Shown here: positions 21,728 to 37,126 of the stretch, one piece after another
Position numbering within the stretch: position 1 is the first letter of the stretch
How the letters are laid out: each line of letters opens with the position of its first letter
Made by a program: the position numbers and the translations under genes
The notes under the pieces: model-generated
The model's input: only the letters and a program-made list of their open reading frames with translations
What the model was told of the DNA's origin: nothing
The model's database searches: none
Source of the DNA: Polychytrium aggregatum
Lineage: Eukaryota; Chytridiomycota; Chytridiomycetes; Polychytriales
Length of the DNA: 64,000 nucleotides
Reading direction: 5' to 3'
Assembly (NCBI RefSeq): GCF_025602895.1
Contig: NW_026516283.1
Span: 153,642-217,641, forward strand

Positions 21728-24700
21728 TCAAGTGTCGTTGCCAGCAGCAGCACTGTACGATCGCCGGTTGGAGTAGATCGTCTCCTCGCCTCGGGCTGTC
21801 CTGCGAACGCCGCAGTACTTGTCCTTGACATCGACAACAGTGAACAGGCCGCCCTGAGTGGTGATGATATCGTACTAGAGAGCGCCGCAACAGGGATGAT
21901 GGAAATGGGCGTTAGCCAGCTAATCGCATCGGAAGTCGGATTGGGCACTTGGTGCAGCAAGCCTCAGTCTTGTCGTTCAGCACCTCTGCCCGCTCCGGCC
22001 CGGGCTCGCAAGCGCTCGCAAGTGCGCCACAGCGTAACTTACATAGCTGTTCGTGACGCTCTCGATCGTGACCGAGTCCTGGGAAGAGTCGACCGTATAT
22101 GTGAACGAATACGGTGGGACGCCAGTGAGGCTGACGCGGATTTCCGCCTCGTCGCCTGGATTCATTTGAGTGAGCGTCAGTAGAAGGCCCCAAACAGAAG
22201 CGAGAGTGGGCGGGGACAGGAGACCGCAAGCGCAGAAGCGACAAGCATGAGGCGACAGGCTGAGCAAGGCTCTCTTGCGAGACCCACAAAAGATTCACTG
22301 CGGATGTCCACAATGCCGTGGATTCGAACCCACCTTCACGGAGATCTGTGTCGCCCTCGGTCATAACAACGGTCGGGATTTGATAAATGTCGTGGACAAT
22401 GTCGTTCGGGAAGGTGCAGCTTTTGTCGTCGTGTATGCAAAGCTTGATGATCTTCAGGCGGCCGGCCTCGGTCGGGGTGAGCTTCAGCACATCGTCGCGA
22501 GCGACCACGATCGATTCAGGTCCATCGTTGATGCTGTAGTGGATCCAGAATGGCGGTGTTCCTTCGAGCGAATAGACAATGGACTCGGTCAGGCAGATAC
22601 CTTCCAACGAGAATGGTCGGATCTTGGCCATATTGTAGACGATGACTTCGATCGAGCTCGAGTCTTCCTGCTTGCTGTCGCACTTTGTCGAGTCTCCGAC
22701 CTCCAGTGCCCGGATCTTGTATTTGCCCGCACTGTCGAAGATGCGAGGCCGGTAGTGGTATTTGTGCGTCTCAATGCCGTCGATGCGGTCCGTAAATGGA
22801 ACCTTGCGACCTTCCTGGATTTCAAATGCGGCGCTGAACGGCGGCTGGCCAAAGAACTCGATTTCTACAAACTCGGCGTTCTTGTCGCCTCCAATCAACG
22901 GGAACACCTTTTCCTTGCCATCCGGGAAGGTCACCCGCGGTCGGTCAAGAACGAGTTGCTGGAGCACAAGCTCGCCGCCATCGGTGCGCAGGGTTGGGAT
23001 CTTTTGCTTGTAGTTGTCGTCGGTGATGCCAGTGAATTGGTAGGTGTGAAGACCCGACGCTTCCGTCGAAAGACGGATGCGGCCGTTGCGCGTAATGAAC
23101 TCGGCCGAGAGCTGGTCCCAGTCGGAATGGTCTGGACTTTGATGGCTGTAGTGGACAGCAAAGCGTGGGTTGCCGGATAAAGTCACCTCGATGGCATCGC
23201 TGTCGCCCTGGCAAACCGCATCGAGGACATAGGGTGCAGCGCCGTCCGCCTTGTACTGGTCGGCCGGAATCAGGAGCTTTGGCTTCTCGACCGTTTGAAC
23301 TGCATTCAACGATGGGCCAAATGCAATCAGGAAAGCGTCCGGTGCCGGGCTACCATGCAGATCAAGTGCCCCAAGGCAAGCACAACCAGTTCTGGGTCAA
23401 CTTATACGTACCGGAGCACTCCTTAGGATTGATTACAACGCCACTGCAGTACTCATCCTTGACGCTGAGCAGCTCCCAAACGCCGGGGGTGTCGACCTGA
23501 ACAAACAGATGGGGTTAGTACGACTGCGAATAGAGGGTCGAGTGCTGTGCTCTGGGGGGGGGCGCTTCCGCTGGCATCACGCATCCGGACCACTGGACTA
23601 GCCCTCGCCCACAAACGCTCCGTACGGGAGTTTGCCGCTACAGCCTCTAATCCCTCGAGTGGGCGCATACTCGACGGTAGCCATTACCTCGATAAACGAG
23701 CTCGGCTTCACTTTGGCCTCGAAGATCTTGTCCTGCGCATCTCGTCGGGCATATCGAACCGTGTAAGGAGAGCCTCTGTGGATCCATACATGCCATTAGG
23801 GACGCAAAATGTTAGCAGCATGCCTAAAGCAGAGCGAGGACTGCGACTCTGGAATAGCGAGCTCTGTGGCTTGTCGACTGTGAGAAACCACCACCACCCA
23901 ACACACAAAGGCTCCACGAAATGAGCAAATGAAGGACAGCCGAAAAGCGCACCTGCCGCCGTTGCTCTGAATGGGGATCTTGACAGTGGAGCCTTCAAGC
24001 AGAGGAAGGGGCTTCATGCAGTTGAAGAAGCTCGTTGGGCGCTGGCCCAAGACCTCCACCGAGACCGTGTACTTTGGCTTGAGGATACCTGGGCAGTTGT
24101 TCTTGTCGACCATTTCGACTAACTCGATCACGTAGGTGCCGGCGCTGTCGAGCTTGCCGAGGCCGATGAACGCTTGGCGATCGCGAACACCCTTGAGCTC
24201 GTGGCGCTGCTTTTGGTTCTCGTACATGACTTCGTATACGATATTCCATGGGCCCTCGCCGCCCAGGGTGAGCTCGATTTCTTCCTTGACCATATCGCCA
24301 GTGCACTTTTTCACCTTTTGAGGCTGGGCGGGAGCAAACTCCACTGTGGATTGGGGATGGATGGTCTGGGTGATGGGAGCAGCATCCTCAATGGGCACGC
24401 CGGCTTCGTAATTTTGGTCGCCAACCTGGAAGGCACAGAGACCGGGTCAACATGTAATGGCAATGATGTGGTAAAGCGAGCGCACCCCTCAGAAACTCGA
24501 TTGTCAGTACCAGGCCGGCCCGCGAATCCTGGTCTCAGCCAGTAAGTGCTGCATAGCCTCGAGTCAACAACGCTCGACGGTTCCAGAGCGACAGTATTGC
24601 GATTGGCACCGGCCAAGCAGACAGGGCTACCTTAAGGAACCGGTACTCGTATGATCCAGGGACCGAGGGCTTGAGCTCAATCTGGTGGCGGGAGTTTGGA

Positions 24701-26668
24701 ATACTGATGCGCTTGACTTCGGGCATCCCGTTGAACACTTGCTCATAGGTGATCCAGAACGGGGGCAGGCCCGTCAGCGAGATATTGACCAGCGCTCCGA
24801 CCTCGCCGATACATGAGTGTAGTATAGCTTCGGATCTGATTTCGGCTGCAGGTGGCACCGTCTGCTCGATCATACAGACCGAGGCGCGGCCAAAGTCGCC
24901 CGGACAGTACTTGTCACGGATAGATCGCAGTGCATAGACACCCGAGCGCGCCACTGGGACAACGACGACATCCGAGGTTGAAGTTATGACAATTTCGTCC
25001 TCCGGGGGGATCTTGGAAATGGCGTCGTACGAGTCTGTCGAAGCATACGACAAGGTCCATGGGCCCGAGCCCTCGAGCTTGATTTTGAGATTGACCTGGT
25101 CGCGGACTCCGGGGATGATCCGCAGGTTGGAAGCACAGTCCATGAACTGGGCCTTGGGGGCGCCATGCACATCGACGTCAAAAGCATCCCGGATGCGCCG
25201 ACCGGCAACGCAGGTGCGATTCGGGCGCCCGAGGGGCATGTCAGCAGCATTGGCGGCATCAACTTCGCCGTCAATGTCGCTGTAGACATATGTGTTTCCA
25301 AATCCGTCAGTGACGTTGAGAATGTTGAAGGAGTGCGGAAGCTCTTTGTTGAGCTTCATGTCGATGGGTATGACGATCTCCTTGGGCTTGGACAGGGCCA
25401 CGGCATGTTGGATCTTGGCCTCGATGGTTTCGGGGACCGTCTGGTTCTCCCCGGGCTGCTGTTCCGGAGGCACGTCCAGCCCCTCGACGGTCAGGATCTT
25501 GTGTTCGGGGCCGATGAGGCTGGCGTAGCTCACGGTGAGCGGCGGGACACCGATCACCTTGACGTTGTAATCCAGGACATTGCCGTAGCATTGGTGCGGA
25601 TCGATGCGGTCCACGTTGAACCACACCGCCGACGGACACTCGACGACAGTCGCGAAGGACAAGTAGACTTTGCCCTTATTCCCGCTGGCCTCACGGATCT
25701 CGAGAAGTCGGTAGACACCGACTCGATCGACCTCGATGTAATACGTGCCCTTTTTTGTCTTTTTATCTGAGCTGATGGCGGGCTCGTCGATTGTGATGAG
25801 CTTGGCGTCCTGGCGGAGCGCAAACGAGCCGTCGGGGCCATAGACCTCGTAATCTACCCTCCAGGGATCGCCCTGGCCGCGGACAAAGATGGGAATGCGT
25901 GCGGTGTTGTATCCTGTCTCGTTGGTCAAACAAAAGGTGTGCTTATCCTTGTTCATCTTGGCCTGCGTTGGCTTGAGCAGGTTGACTCGATGGTGTCCCT
26001 TGATGTGCTCAGTTCCAAGGATCGAGAACGGGGCTGAACATATGCCACACGAGCAGAGGGAGCGATTTGTCAGGGCTCTTGTTATGAATCCCATTGCAGT
26101 GTTGGACATCCCATGCGATCGAAATCGTGCAGATGCGCACGAGTACGGGGCGATCGGGCTGCTTACATGCCGGAGATACCATCTCATCGAATTCGACCTC
26201 GCCTCTCCAGCAGAAGCGGGATTTCTGTGGCACAACATCAACACTGATTAACGCAAGCAACGCCGGCGATGTGTCGAGCTTGCGGCTGCCGTGATCGTGG
26301 ATGATCCGGTCGTTGGGACAACTGGATCGCAATCAGATCCTGGGTGGGGATGGAATCGGCGCAGCGCCGTAGAGAGCGGGACTTACCGTGACGCCGGCAA
26401 TGCTCATTGTCAGGATCGCCATGCCAATGTACATCAAGCTGATGGTGGTCAGGTTGAAGTGCAGTAGCGGGATACGAGCTTGGTAGATCACGGTGGCATA
26501 CACTAGCCACACCGTGAACCACAGTCCGAGCGGGACCAGCCCGGGCAGGCTTCCGCTGCCAATGCAGTAGCTAGCAAAGTGGGCGATCTCGGCTGCGACA
26601 AGAGAGCCGAAGCTCACAGCGGCAATAAACCGATGCCGAGGGGCGTCGGCCGCGCGATTGACGGGCAT
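21728..26668 (-). CDS. POM152: Nuclear pore membrane glycoprotein POM152-like
   Basis: Exon 1 (26668-26387) encodes three N-terminal hydrophobic segments (AAVSFGSLVAAEIAHFAS, LWFTVWLVYATVIYQA, SLMYIGMAILTMSIAGV), which anchor the protein in the nuclear envelope. Exons to about 24632, 24427-23960, 23775-23683, about 23500, 23320-22340, about 22165-22045 and 21890-21728 encode a long chain of Ig-like repeats in the perinuclear lumen. Recurrent features are GxGPW / GxPPF, DxxGVY and DKYCxG (SGVYALRSIRDKYCPG, GPWTLSYAS, GTPPFWIHYS, FTVVDVKDKYCGV). The number and order of repeats match the POM152 family of pore-ring nucleoporins. About 1,300 residues are expected. The second exon, between TM3 and the first Ig-like repeat, is not resolved. 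A Fanzor relic begins within 10 bp of the stop. Confidence 0.92.
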
Positions 26669-27465
26669 AGTGGGAGGCAGACCAACGGCTGCTTGAATCG
26701 ACGCTCCAGTTTGTGAATAGGCTGTTCAGAGGCGCTGCTCTGCCAGTCTTGGGCGAATGCTAATCCCGGAGCCTCAAGTAGATACGCTGGGTATCGCGTG
26801 AGTCTGGTGATTGTGAAGCGATCAGCGATCAGCAAGGTTGTCATGCGGCATGGCCGGCGGAGCGACAGATCTGGATGCAGCGCAGTACGCCTTCTCTAGC
26901 CAGTGATCCAGCAGCCGGAAAACGGCTCGATATACAGGCGCCAGATGCCGCCCGGCGCTGCCCAGCATGGCCCAGCATGGCCCACCCACCTGATCGATAT
27001 GCGCTGGCGACGGGAGGTCAGGAAGGCGGAGAGAGCCCAAGAATATCCCGCCGCCCCAGGCCACCCGTTTTGGTGCAGATTGAGTGCGCGAGGGCTGCGC
27101 CACGGCACGTCACTGGCCAGATCCAAGCCAGGGCGGATGCTCGGCCAGTGCTTCGGACCATCCGTCCTGACAAAGAAGCCGGCCGAGCCCTGCCCGGCTT
27201 GATCCTGGATCCTGAATACATACCAGCGATGTCCGAGGTCCATAATGCACAAAAGTCAACGCGTTCGATCCGACGACACTGACCTCGAGGAACCACAGAG
27301 ATGCACAGATGGTCCAAAGTGTATTGTGTCTCAAGACAAGGTTCCCGAGTCAGCAGCAGACGGCAGCTGAACTGCGAAAGAATGCGCTGGATTCTCTCCC
27401 GTTTTGTTCCGAACAGGCTGGAATCATCTTCAGCCAGCAGCGGGGGCTATTACAGGCAATCCAAT

Positions 27466-27750
27466 AAAAAACGGGACACCCGGGTTTTTGACCATTCATC
27501 GAATATTTTGTTACCCAATGTTATCGCGCGCTGGCCATGACCATTCGCCGGACAGTGTGGAATCGCGACGTCAATGCGGCGCGCAACATGATCGCAGTAT
27601 GCAGGTCGATTGTGGAGATCGGAGAGCGACCGGCGGTCTTCACTCGGAGGCTGCCAAAGTGATCTGTTTTATTTCTTGTGGCTTTGCTTGACGCAAGCAC
27701 AGCACATACTACATGTTCATGGAAACGGCTATATTGTCCCGTTTTTTTTT
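27466..27750 (+). mobile_element. 285-bp inverted-repeat element carrying a Fanzor/TnpB C-terminal fragment
   Basis: The ends are inverted repeats: AAAAAACGGGACA at 27466-27478 and TGTCCCGTTTTTTTTT at 27735-27750. Between them an open frame (about 27519-27661) encodes TVWNRDVNAARNMIAVCR and ends at TGA (27659-27661). The RDxNAAxN motif is the last RuvC-III signature of TnpB and its eukaryotic homologues, the Fanzors. Everything upstream, including RuvC-I/II and most of the zinc-ribbon region, is missing, so this is an internally deleted, non-autonomous remnant. The non-coding 3' segment (27662-27735) sits where TnpB-family elements encode their guide RNA scaffold. No target-site duplication was resolved. 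The interval 26670-27465 holds no convincing gene. Confidence 0.6.
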
Positions 27751-27984
27751 CTGAATAAAGTGTATATTGGCCCTGTCCAACGAATGCAGGCTCCGTCCTC
27801 GCAGCCCAAGTCTCGCGCTTCTTGGAATTGTTGTCGGTGGCTGGCACTTTCGCTGTGGGTGTGAGTGCCAATCACATGTCAACACTCAGCCCCAGCTGTG
27901 GTTCGTCTACATATCGTCGGGTTCGGAAATAGGGAGAAATCGCTCTTGCCCCAACGATCGCACCCATCTCTTGATCCAACCAAC

Positions 27985-29046
27985 ATGGCCGTCGTTTCAC
28001 CCGCAGAGGTCGATCCAGCCCCAGCCCACTCGATTTCCCACGCATCGTCACCAACAGCGGACGGGGTCCTGGCGGTTCTTCGACTCCTTGGACGCATATT
28101 GCCTCGCTTTGGCTCGATTTCAAGCCGCCTCGACCAGTCAGTGGTTCCAGGCATCGCATCGCTGGAGTCGGCGCTGATGAATCGCATTCCGGTCCTTGGC
28201 TGGCTCCACAATCGCCTCAGGATTCCGCCGTTGGTCGCGGTCGGGCTTTTGCTGTCGGCCATCCTCGGGCCGTTCAAAGACACTATTCAGAGGAACAGTG
28301 CCATCGGTGCCAATATTGCCGGAGTCGCCTATCCATCACTCGCCACTTTTTGGTCCATCCAGAGGGCCGGAGATGGAGGCCGGCCAGAGAGCACGAGGTG
28401 GCTCTGCTACTGTGAGTCAGCCCACTACCCAGCGGTCATTCGACCTTCTCGCAACGTAGTGTACGCTTCGCTGATGCGGCCGAGACAGATGCCGCTGCAG
28501 TCTTGTGGCTGGAGCAGCGCTTGATATTTGCTCCGTACACTGTAGTGATGCTCTGCCCGGAGGTACATGTGGTTGTAGCGGGTCTGTCGAATGAGAGGCC
28601 TCTGAATTGCGCTAACCCGTCCTTGCATCGTGCCAGGGCCGATCTTTGGAGTCCTCACGATTCTGGATGAGTGGATCGGTCGCGACAAAAAACGCTCGCT
28701 CATCTACAATATCCACAGATCGTTGATCTTTTACTGGCTCTCGAGCGGTGGGGCCTTGATGCTCTACGAGCGATTCGTCGAGCCCATGATGCGACGAGGA
28801 GCCAATGTCTCGTCGCCTCAGTCACTACCAAAGTCGGTGCCGGTTGTGATAAGTGAACCGGCCGACGCGGCCGATGACGACTATATCCCTCTGACTGGAG
28901 CCTCGACGCCGCTCTTCAACGTGCAGCCCAAGAATATGCTGGGAAGCATCAATGCCGGTCGGGCCTCGGCATCGTTCAGTACCTCATTTACGGATGATGG
29001 GGGCGAGAGCGACTCTGCCTCGGCCGGTGAACCCATTCTCCATTGA
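27985..29046 (+). CDS. REEP/HVA22/Yop1-family ER membrane-shaping protein
   Basis: Exon 1 (27985-28411) starts MAVVSPAEVDPAPAHS. Exon 2 (28637-29046) joins in phase, making LCYWPIFGVLTILDEW. The conserved order is present: RIPPLVAVGLLLSAIL (first hairpin), GANIAGVAYPSLATFWSIQ (the YPxxxSxxAI-like signature), then the second hairpin WPIFGVLTILDEW and HRSLIFYWLSSGGALMLYERF. The family bends ER tubules. The C-terminal tail (about residues 205-278) is acidic and Ser-rich. Total length about 278 residues. Intron 28412-28636 has GT-AG ends. From 29047 to 29327 I see only the shared 3' region with the converging kinase gene. Confidence 0.85.
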
Positions 29047-29327
29047 GCGGCAAGACCTGCTTCCTATCGCGCACATCGGTAGCGAGTGGTTGAGTCAAAG
29101 TTTACTGGGGTGTCTTGATGAGTGGAAAGCAGCGAATACACCTGTTTATCGACAAGCCCTGCTCAGTCTTGGATGGCTGGCAGAACAAAGAAACGGAGCC
29201 GAATACCTAACGCCGCCGAGCGCAAGTCATATTCTTCCCCATCAACGAGAGTGGGGCCCGCCTGGCCGGTGCCTATTTCGACCGGCTCAGGTGCGGCAGA
29301 AGCCCGCGGGTTTCCTGGCAGTGGCTC

Positions 29328-32027
<2,700 letters not shown>

Positions 32028-33043
32028 GGGTTATATTCGTCTGGAGGCAACGCGGTTGGATGGGTATGCGACAAAATGAATTCGACAAAGGTGAGCTGTC
32101 GGTTGCGAGGAGCAAGTGGCACTCCGGGGCTGTGCTGGCGGACTGAAGCAGAAGTGAGTCGCCTGGGATCGATACACCAGTCTGGCTGTCCGCCGAGCAG
32201 CATTCAGCGGCAGTGGCAATCCTCTGCCTCTCCCTTCCTCCCACCGGTCAATTCAAGGCGACGAAACCCGGTTCTTCGTCCGGACGGAGAGAGAAAGGAT
32301 GCACGATATGCGAGACGACAAACCTGTGTGGCGATTTGTGATGGTGGGCGGGGGATCGCGTGTGTCTGTCGCTCCAGCTGCAAGTGATTAGCGGAAGTAG
32401 CTTGCGAGACTCAAAGCCGGGTTGTTCACTCTGGCTACAAACGGCTGTGCTTTGATGGCAGGAACTCGGCAAGAGCAACGCGAGGAGGGGATTTCTGTCA
32501 GTAAAAAGGCAAACGATAGAGACGGCCGCGGCCGTTCAGCAAAGATTCGAGGATGCTCGGCTGCTGCGGCTCTCTGTAGTTGCTGCTGCGATCCTCTCTG
32601 CTCAGTTTGCTTTCGGCGCACACCACAGAGCGCAACACAAGTCGGAGCATTATTGTATGGCGTCTATCAAGGTCGATTCGAGAAACGGCGCTGTGGCGGG
32701 CATTGTCCAGGCGTGATTGGGGATGTCGTCGGGGGAGGGCGAGCTGCTTGCATCCGGCTCACTTTGAAATCGGACACTCCCATGCACCGATAACTTGTAG
32801 CCTTTGTGCGCTGAATGATGTTGAGCGACCATTACCTCCCGCCCGCGTCTTCGTCTCATGCCAGATGTGTTTTCTTGTCCTGGCTTGCGAGCGGTCACCC
32901 AATACGTACAAATGTATCACTGGCAATGATACTCTATTGCACTCCGGTATCTTAGCAGTACAGCGACCATCCACGCAACTGACTCGCCTGCCCTGGCCAT
33001 ATCAGTGTCGATGTCGGTATCGATGTAGATGTTGAGCGGTCGC

Positions 33044-33295
33044 CACCATGTGAGTCTGTCCAACAAGTCGAGCGAATGCTCCACACTCTCGTCAAGATGC
33101 CAATGCCTCGCGGAACATGATCTCGGTGTGTCAGTCGATCGTTTGCAGGAGGTCGAGCGGATGTATTCAAGATCGCATTCACAAAGCAACAACAACACTT
33201 TGATTGCCAACCGAGTCGGCCATCAATCCGTGGTCGAGACCATGCGGCCTGTAGATCATTGGGCTCGAGGTCGTGGTGGCTGCAATGGGATCGGG
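33044..33295. repeat. Dispersed repeat, copy C
   Basis: About 250 bp with only scattered differences from 15554-15805 (for example CCAACAAGTC against CCAGCAAGTC, AACATGATC against AACGTGATC). It starts at CACCATGTGAGTC and breaks off after GGCTGCAATGGGATCGGG, where copies A and B continue. It lies 130 bp beyond the stop of the DEAH helicase. The remaining sequence from 32028 to 33043 shows no convincing gene. Confidence 0.85.
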
Positions 33296-33422
33296 GCGAC
33301 TTTGTTTTCTGGTCCTGAATACTCCCATGGCCAAACAGTGTGTCTGAGGACCCAACACCCAGCAGCTTCTGTGAGCCGCGACGCTGCCGGGAGCGGTGTC
33401 GACCTTTGTGTTGTCGAGAACG

Positions 33423-36400
33423 CTATTTTTTGCGCTTCCGGGCAAGATAGCGTTCTCGTGCGGACTGGATGTCTTGGTCTCGTTGGTTCTTCGATTCACT
33501 TGAGGTGGTCAGCGACTCAGGGCGCTGCGAAACTACGCTCTCACAGGAAGGAGCATGCGAGCACGATTGCAGGTCGCGGCTGTGCATTCGTATTGACAGA
33601 GCTGCCCCGCTGGCCTGGGAAAGTTGTGTGGCTCCTGTTGCTGGTCGCTCGCTGTGGTGCCCTTCGTCAATGATTTCTAATACGGATTCGAATTCGCTGG
33701 CTGTCACCGCTGCCGATATCGAGCTTGCTTTCGCATCACCGTCACTCGCATCCAAGCCGTCTTCAGGGTGGCATCCGCTGCCATCTGCATATGGCTCGCC
33801 ATTTGACGAGACTTGATCGATCCAGCTTGCACGACGGCTGGTCGTTCCGGGTCGATCAGCAGCAGTATCGCTTGGGACGCCAGCAGCGAGTTTGCTGATG
33901 TCCAGATTGTCCGAGCGCCGGAGTAATGCCTCGACCATGGAAAAATCGATCTGGCTAGCGCAGCGCATCACAGCACGATTCACGAATTGAATGTCGTGAT
34001 AGATGACCCATTCGATTTTGGAAGTCAGTGCGGCAGAAGACAGAGATGACTGCGGATGAAGCGTGAGGCCAAGCAGATGGTTAGACTGCTTGCTCTCCTG
34101 GTTTGTGTTGGCAGAGGCCGATGCCGAGCTATCTTGGTACTTGTAGAAAAGCGCTCGCGTGGGATGGCGCTTCGCCGTGTTCATGAAGAAGGCCGCGCAA
34201 AGAGCCTTGAGAATGGGGACGTGGTTGAATCGGATGTCGGCCAAGGCACTCTCGGGGTCATCGTCCTGGGCACCATGGCGCGCTTTCTTGAACGGTCGCC
34301 GAGGTTGATCAGGCAGAGCACATGACCGAATGACGAGTTTGTTTCGCTTCATGGTCTCTTCGAGCTGGGAGCGAACGCTCTTGGCTGTTAGAAGAGCACG
34401 GTGGTGGAAGTACCACGTGCGGGCCCACTGGCGATCAAAGCCGGCTCTCTTCCACTGCTCATAGATTTGAAGAAGGGTCATGTGGTCGCCAAGTGGATGC
34501 GCAAATTGCTTGTGGGCCTGTGCGGCAGCATCTTGTTGTTTTGGGGAGCGCGGGGTGATGTAGATGTCTTCAACCGAAAGTAGAGCAACAATCGTCAGCA
34601 TTTCTTCGGCACAGCCATGATCCAAAGAAGATCCAATCAAGGCTCGAGCGAGGTGTGGAGATATTGAAAATGATGACATTTGACGGCCGAGCGGCGTCAA
34701 ACCGCCGCATTCATCGAGAGCACCTAGAGTGAGCCGAGCGGCAGAGACAAGTGGGCAAATCGAGAGAGTTCAGATGAAAGGGTATTGCCGTATCAGCGGT
34801 GGTCAGGGGGAAGCTTCATAACAATCAAAGTATGCAAGGCGTCGAGCACCTCGAGCACACATACCGAGCAGGAACAGATCTCTCAGAGCACAAATCACAA
34901 GCTCGGGCTCTGGCGGATCGATAAACTCAAAGTTGAGAACATCGTCGATGCCCATGCGCTTGAGCGCAAGTACGGTGCCAATAAGAGAGCTTCGCTGGAT
35001 CTCGGGAGCCGTGTCGATATCCATGGCATCAAAGATTTGCCGCGAATACAGGCGATATACTTTCCCAGCGGCGGTTCTGTAACGATGGGAGGGATAACAG
35101 ACAGCAGACGCAAGATTCAATCACTCAAACAGCTGTCATTGTAGCCGACTTGGGAGAAGGACCACTGGCTGTCCTTGGTTGATCGAGCATTTTCTCACGT
35201 TCTCCGTCGACCCATCCACAGGACCGCCATGATCAAACTGTGATCGTGCGACAGACGCTACCTTCCAGCACGACCGGCACGCTGTGTTGCAGTTGCTTGG
35301 CTGATGGGGACCACGACCAAAGCGTCCATGGATGTTTTTGGGTCGTACATTGTCTGCTTGACAAAGCCGCTGTCGACAACATATCTAAGAAGAGTCGAAT
35401 GAATAGGCAGTGAGCCAGTGAAAGAGTCGGCGTCTGATGGCCAGATGGACGGACGCAGAGGCACCCAGTAAATCGTCGGCGGAGTGCATCCGGGATGGTC
35501 CGAGGGCTCTGGCCGCGCCTCGAATATGCCGCTACCTGATGCCCGGGATTGTGATGGAGGTTTGGGCAATGTTGGTTGCAAAGATGACTTTTCGATATCC
35601 GCGTTTGGGTGGATCAAAAATGGCTCGTTGGTCCACCGACTCGAGCGACGAGTAGATGGGATAGGCGACAACGTTCCAGACTTGATCCGAGTGGCGGATG
35701 TCGCTGCGGGCGAGGTCCTCTGTGGCTGCATAGAGCCTGGAGATGGCCGACTCGATGTCTTGCCTTCCCGTCAGGAAAACCAGACTTTGCAGCCGGGTGG
35801 AAGAGACGGTGATTTAGAAGCCGGTCGCCGGTCGCCAGGTGGGTGCTGCGGCGTTGGGCCATGTCCGAGACAATGCAGCATTGATGCTGGCAAACCATCG
35901 GCTATTTACATGTCGCCTGGCTCCTCCTCCTTGTGGATGTGAAGGACTGTCTCGACAGATCGCTGGACAAATGTGGATTTGAGAGTCGCCAGCTTCATTG
36001 TCTTCTGCCACAAGATATCCACGACAAACATTCGTCCGGGAATGCTGAAGATCGGACAGTCGCCAAAGAAGTCGCTGAACTTGTCCATATCCTGAACGAA
36101 AGTCCCAGGAGCCGGTAGTCGTGGGCCCGGTTGGTAGACAGGCCGACGAGACAAACAATGAGAGCACTTCAGAGACCATGGACCGTGCATCGCGGAGCAG
36201 GGCAGACATTGCTCGAGGCAAAACGATTGGCTCACCAGTGTTGCACTCATGATCACGACTTTTAGATCTGTCCGGAGCCGCAATGCACGGCGCAGAAGCC
36301 CTGTTGAGCGGATAGACCATGCATCGTCAGCCGTGCTGATGGGCGCTGAGTGCCGCTTGTTTGTCGCTTACCAAAGAGAATGTCTGTTTCGAGCGAACGC

Positions 36401-36843
36401 TCGTGAGCTTCGTCCAGGAGGACATAGTCCCACGACGACAACGAGGGATCCTCACATGCCTCGCGCAAGAGAATGCCGTCGGTCATGAACATGAGCCGTG
36501 CCGAGTCATCAGCGAGCTTCTCGAAGCGGATGTGGTATCCAACCTTGCTTCCCAGCGGCACATGCTGCTCCTCGGCCACCCGTTTGGCCGCCGAGACGGC
36601 CGCAATTCTCCGGGGTTGGGTGACGGCGACTCGAGGCAGGCGCTTGGGACGAGCAGGTGAGTGCGAGACACCGACCGGGGGTTGCTCGGCGACGGCTTCT
36701 GATAGTCCAAGGATATACTGCGGAAGCTGGGTGGTCTTGCCGCTGCCGGTGTCGCCGACGACGATGAGGCACGGATATTCCTGGACGGCATCGAGGAGGG
36801 CCTGGCGGAACTGGGCTATGGGGAGGGTGTCGTGCGCATCCAT
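33423..36843 (-). CDS. DEAH-box RNA helicase (DHX40-like)
   Basis: The start is [20 protein letters not shown] at 36843. Helicase motifs appear in order over several exons: [15 protein letters not shown] (I), [15 protein letters not shown] (Ia), [14 protein letters not shown] (II, DEAH), KVVIMSATL (III, after the intron starting near 36371), [12 protein letters not shown] (IV), [14 protein letters not shown] (V) and QRAGRAGR (VI). Winged-helix/HA2 and OB-type segments follow ([34 protein letters not shown]). The C-terminus (from about 33830) is Ser-rich and ends YLARKRKK. The short N-terminus and the C-terminal pattern point to the DHX40 group rather than splicing helicases with long N-terminal extensions; this is an inference. 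Likely role is ATP-dependent RNA remodelling. Confidence 0.88.
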
Positions 36844-37126
36844 GAAGCTGGAGCAATGCGATGGCGATGCCGGTCTGGAACGGCGACGCCGATCTGGAAC
36901 AGCTAATCTGGCAATGGCGGTCCCGTGATCCTGGCACGACCACACGTGCCGCGCGCCGGCCAAATCCGGCAACCGAGGCGCATCGGTGTCACGTGTGATG
37001 GCCGGCCACGTGGCTGGCGGGGGGACACAAGACCAGCCGCCTCGGTGTTCCGTCTCCGTCCGTCCTCTGCGTCTCCTCCATCGCCGAACTGCCGCCGCTG
37101 CTGCTGCTTGGTCTGCCGCCGCTGTC

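Noticed and set aside
26870-27330. Overlapping frames on both strands upstream of POM152
   Set aside because: None has a domain, start context or splice support; most likely POM152 upstream DNA.
33181-33673. Plus-strand frame antisense to the helicase 3' end
   Set aside because: It starts in dispersed repeat copy C and overlaps the true minus-strand coding exon; a shadow.
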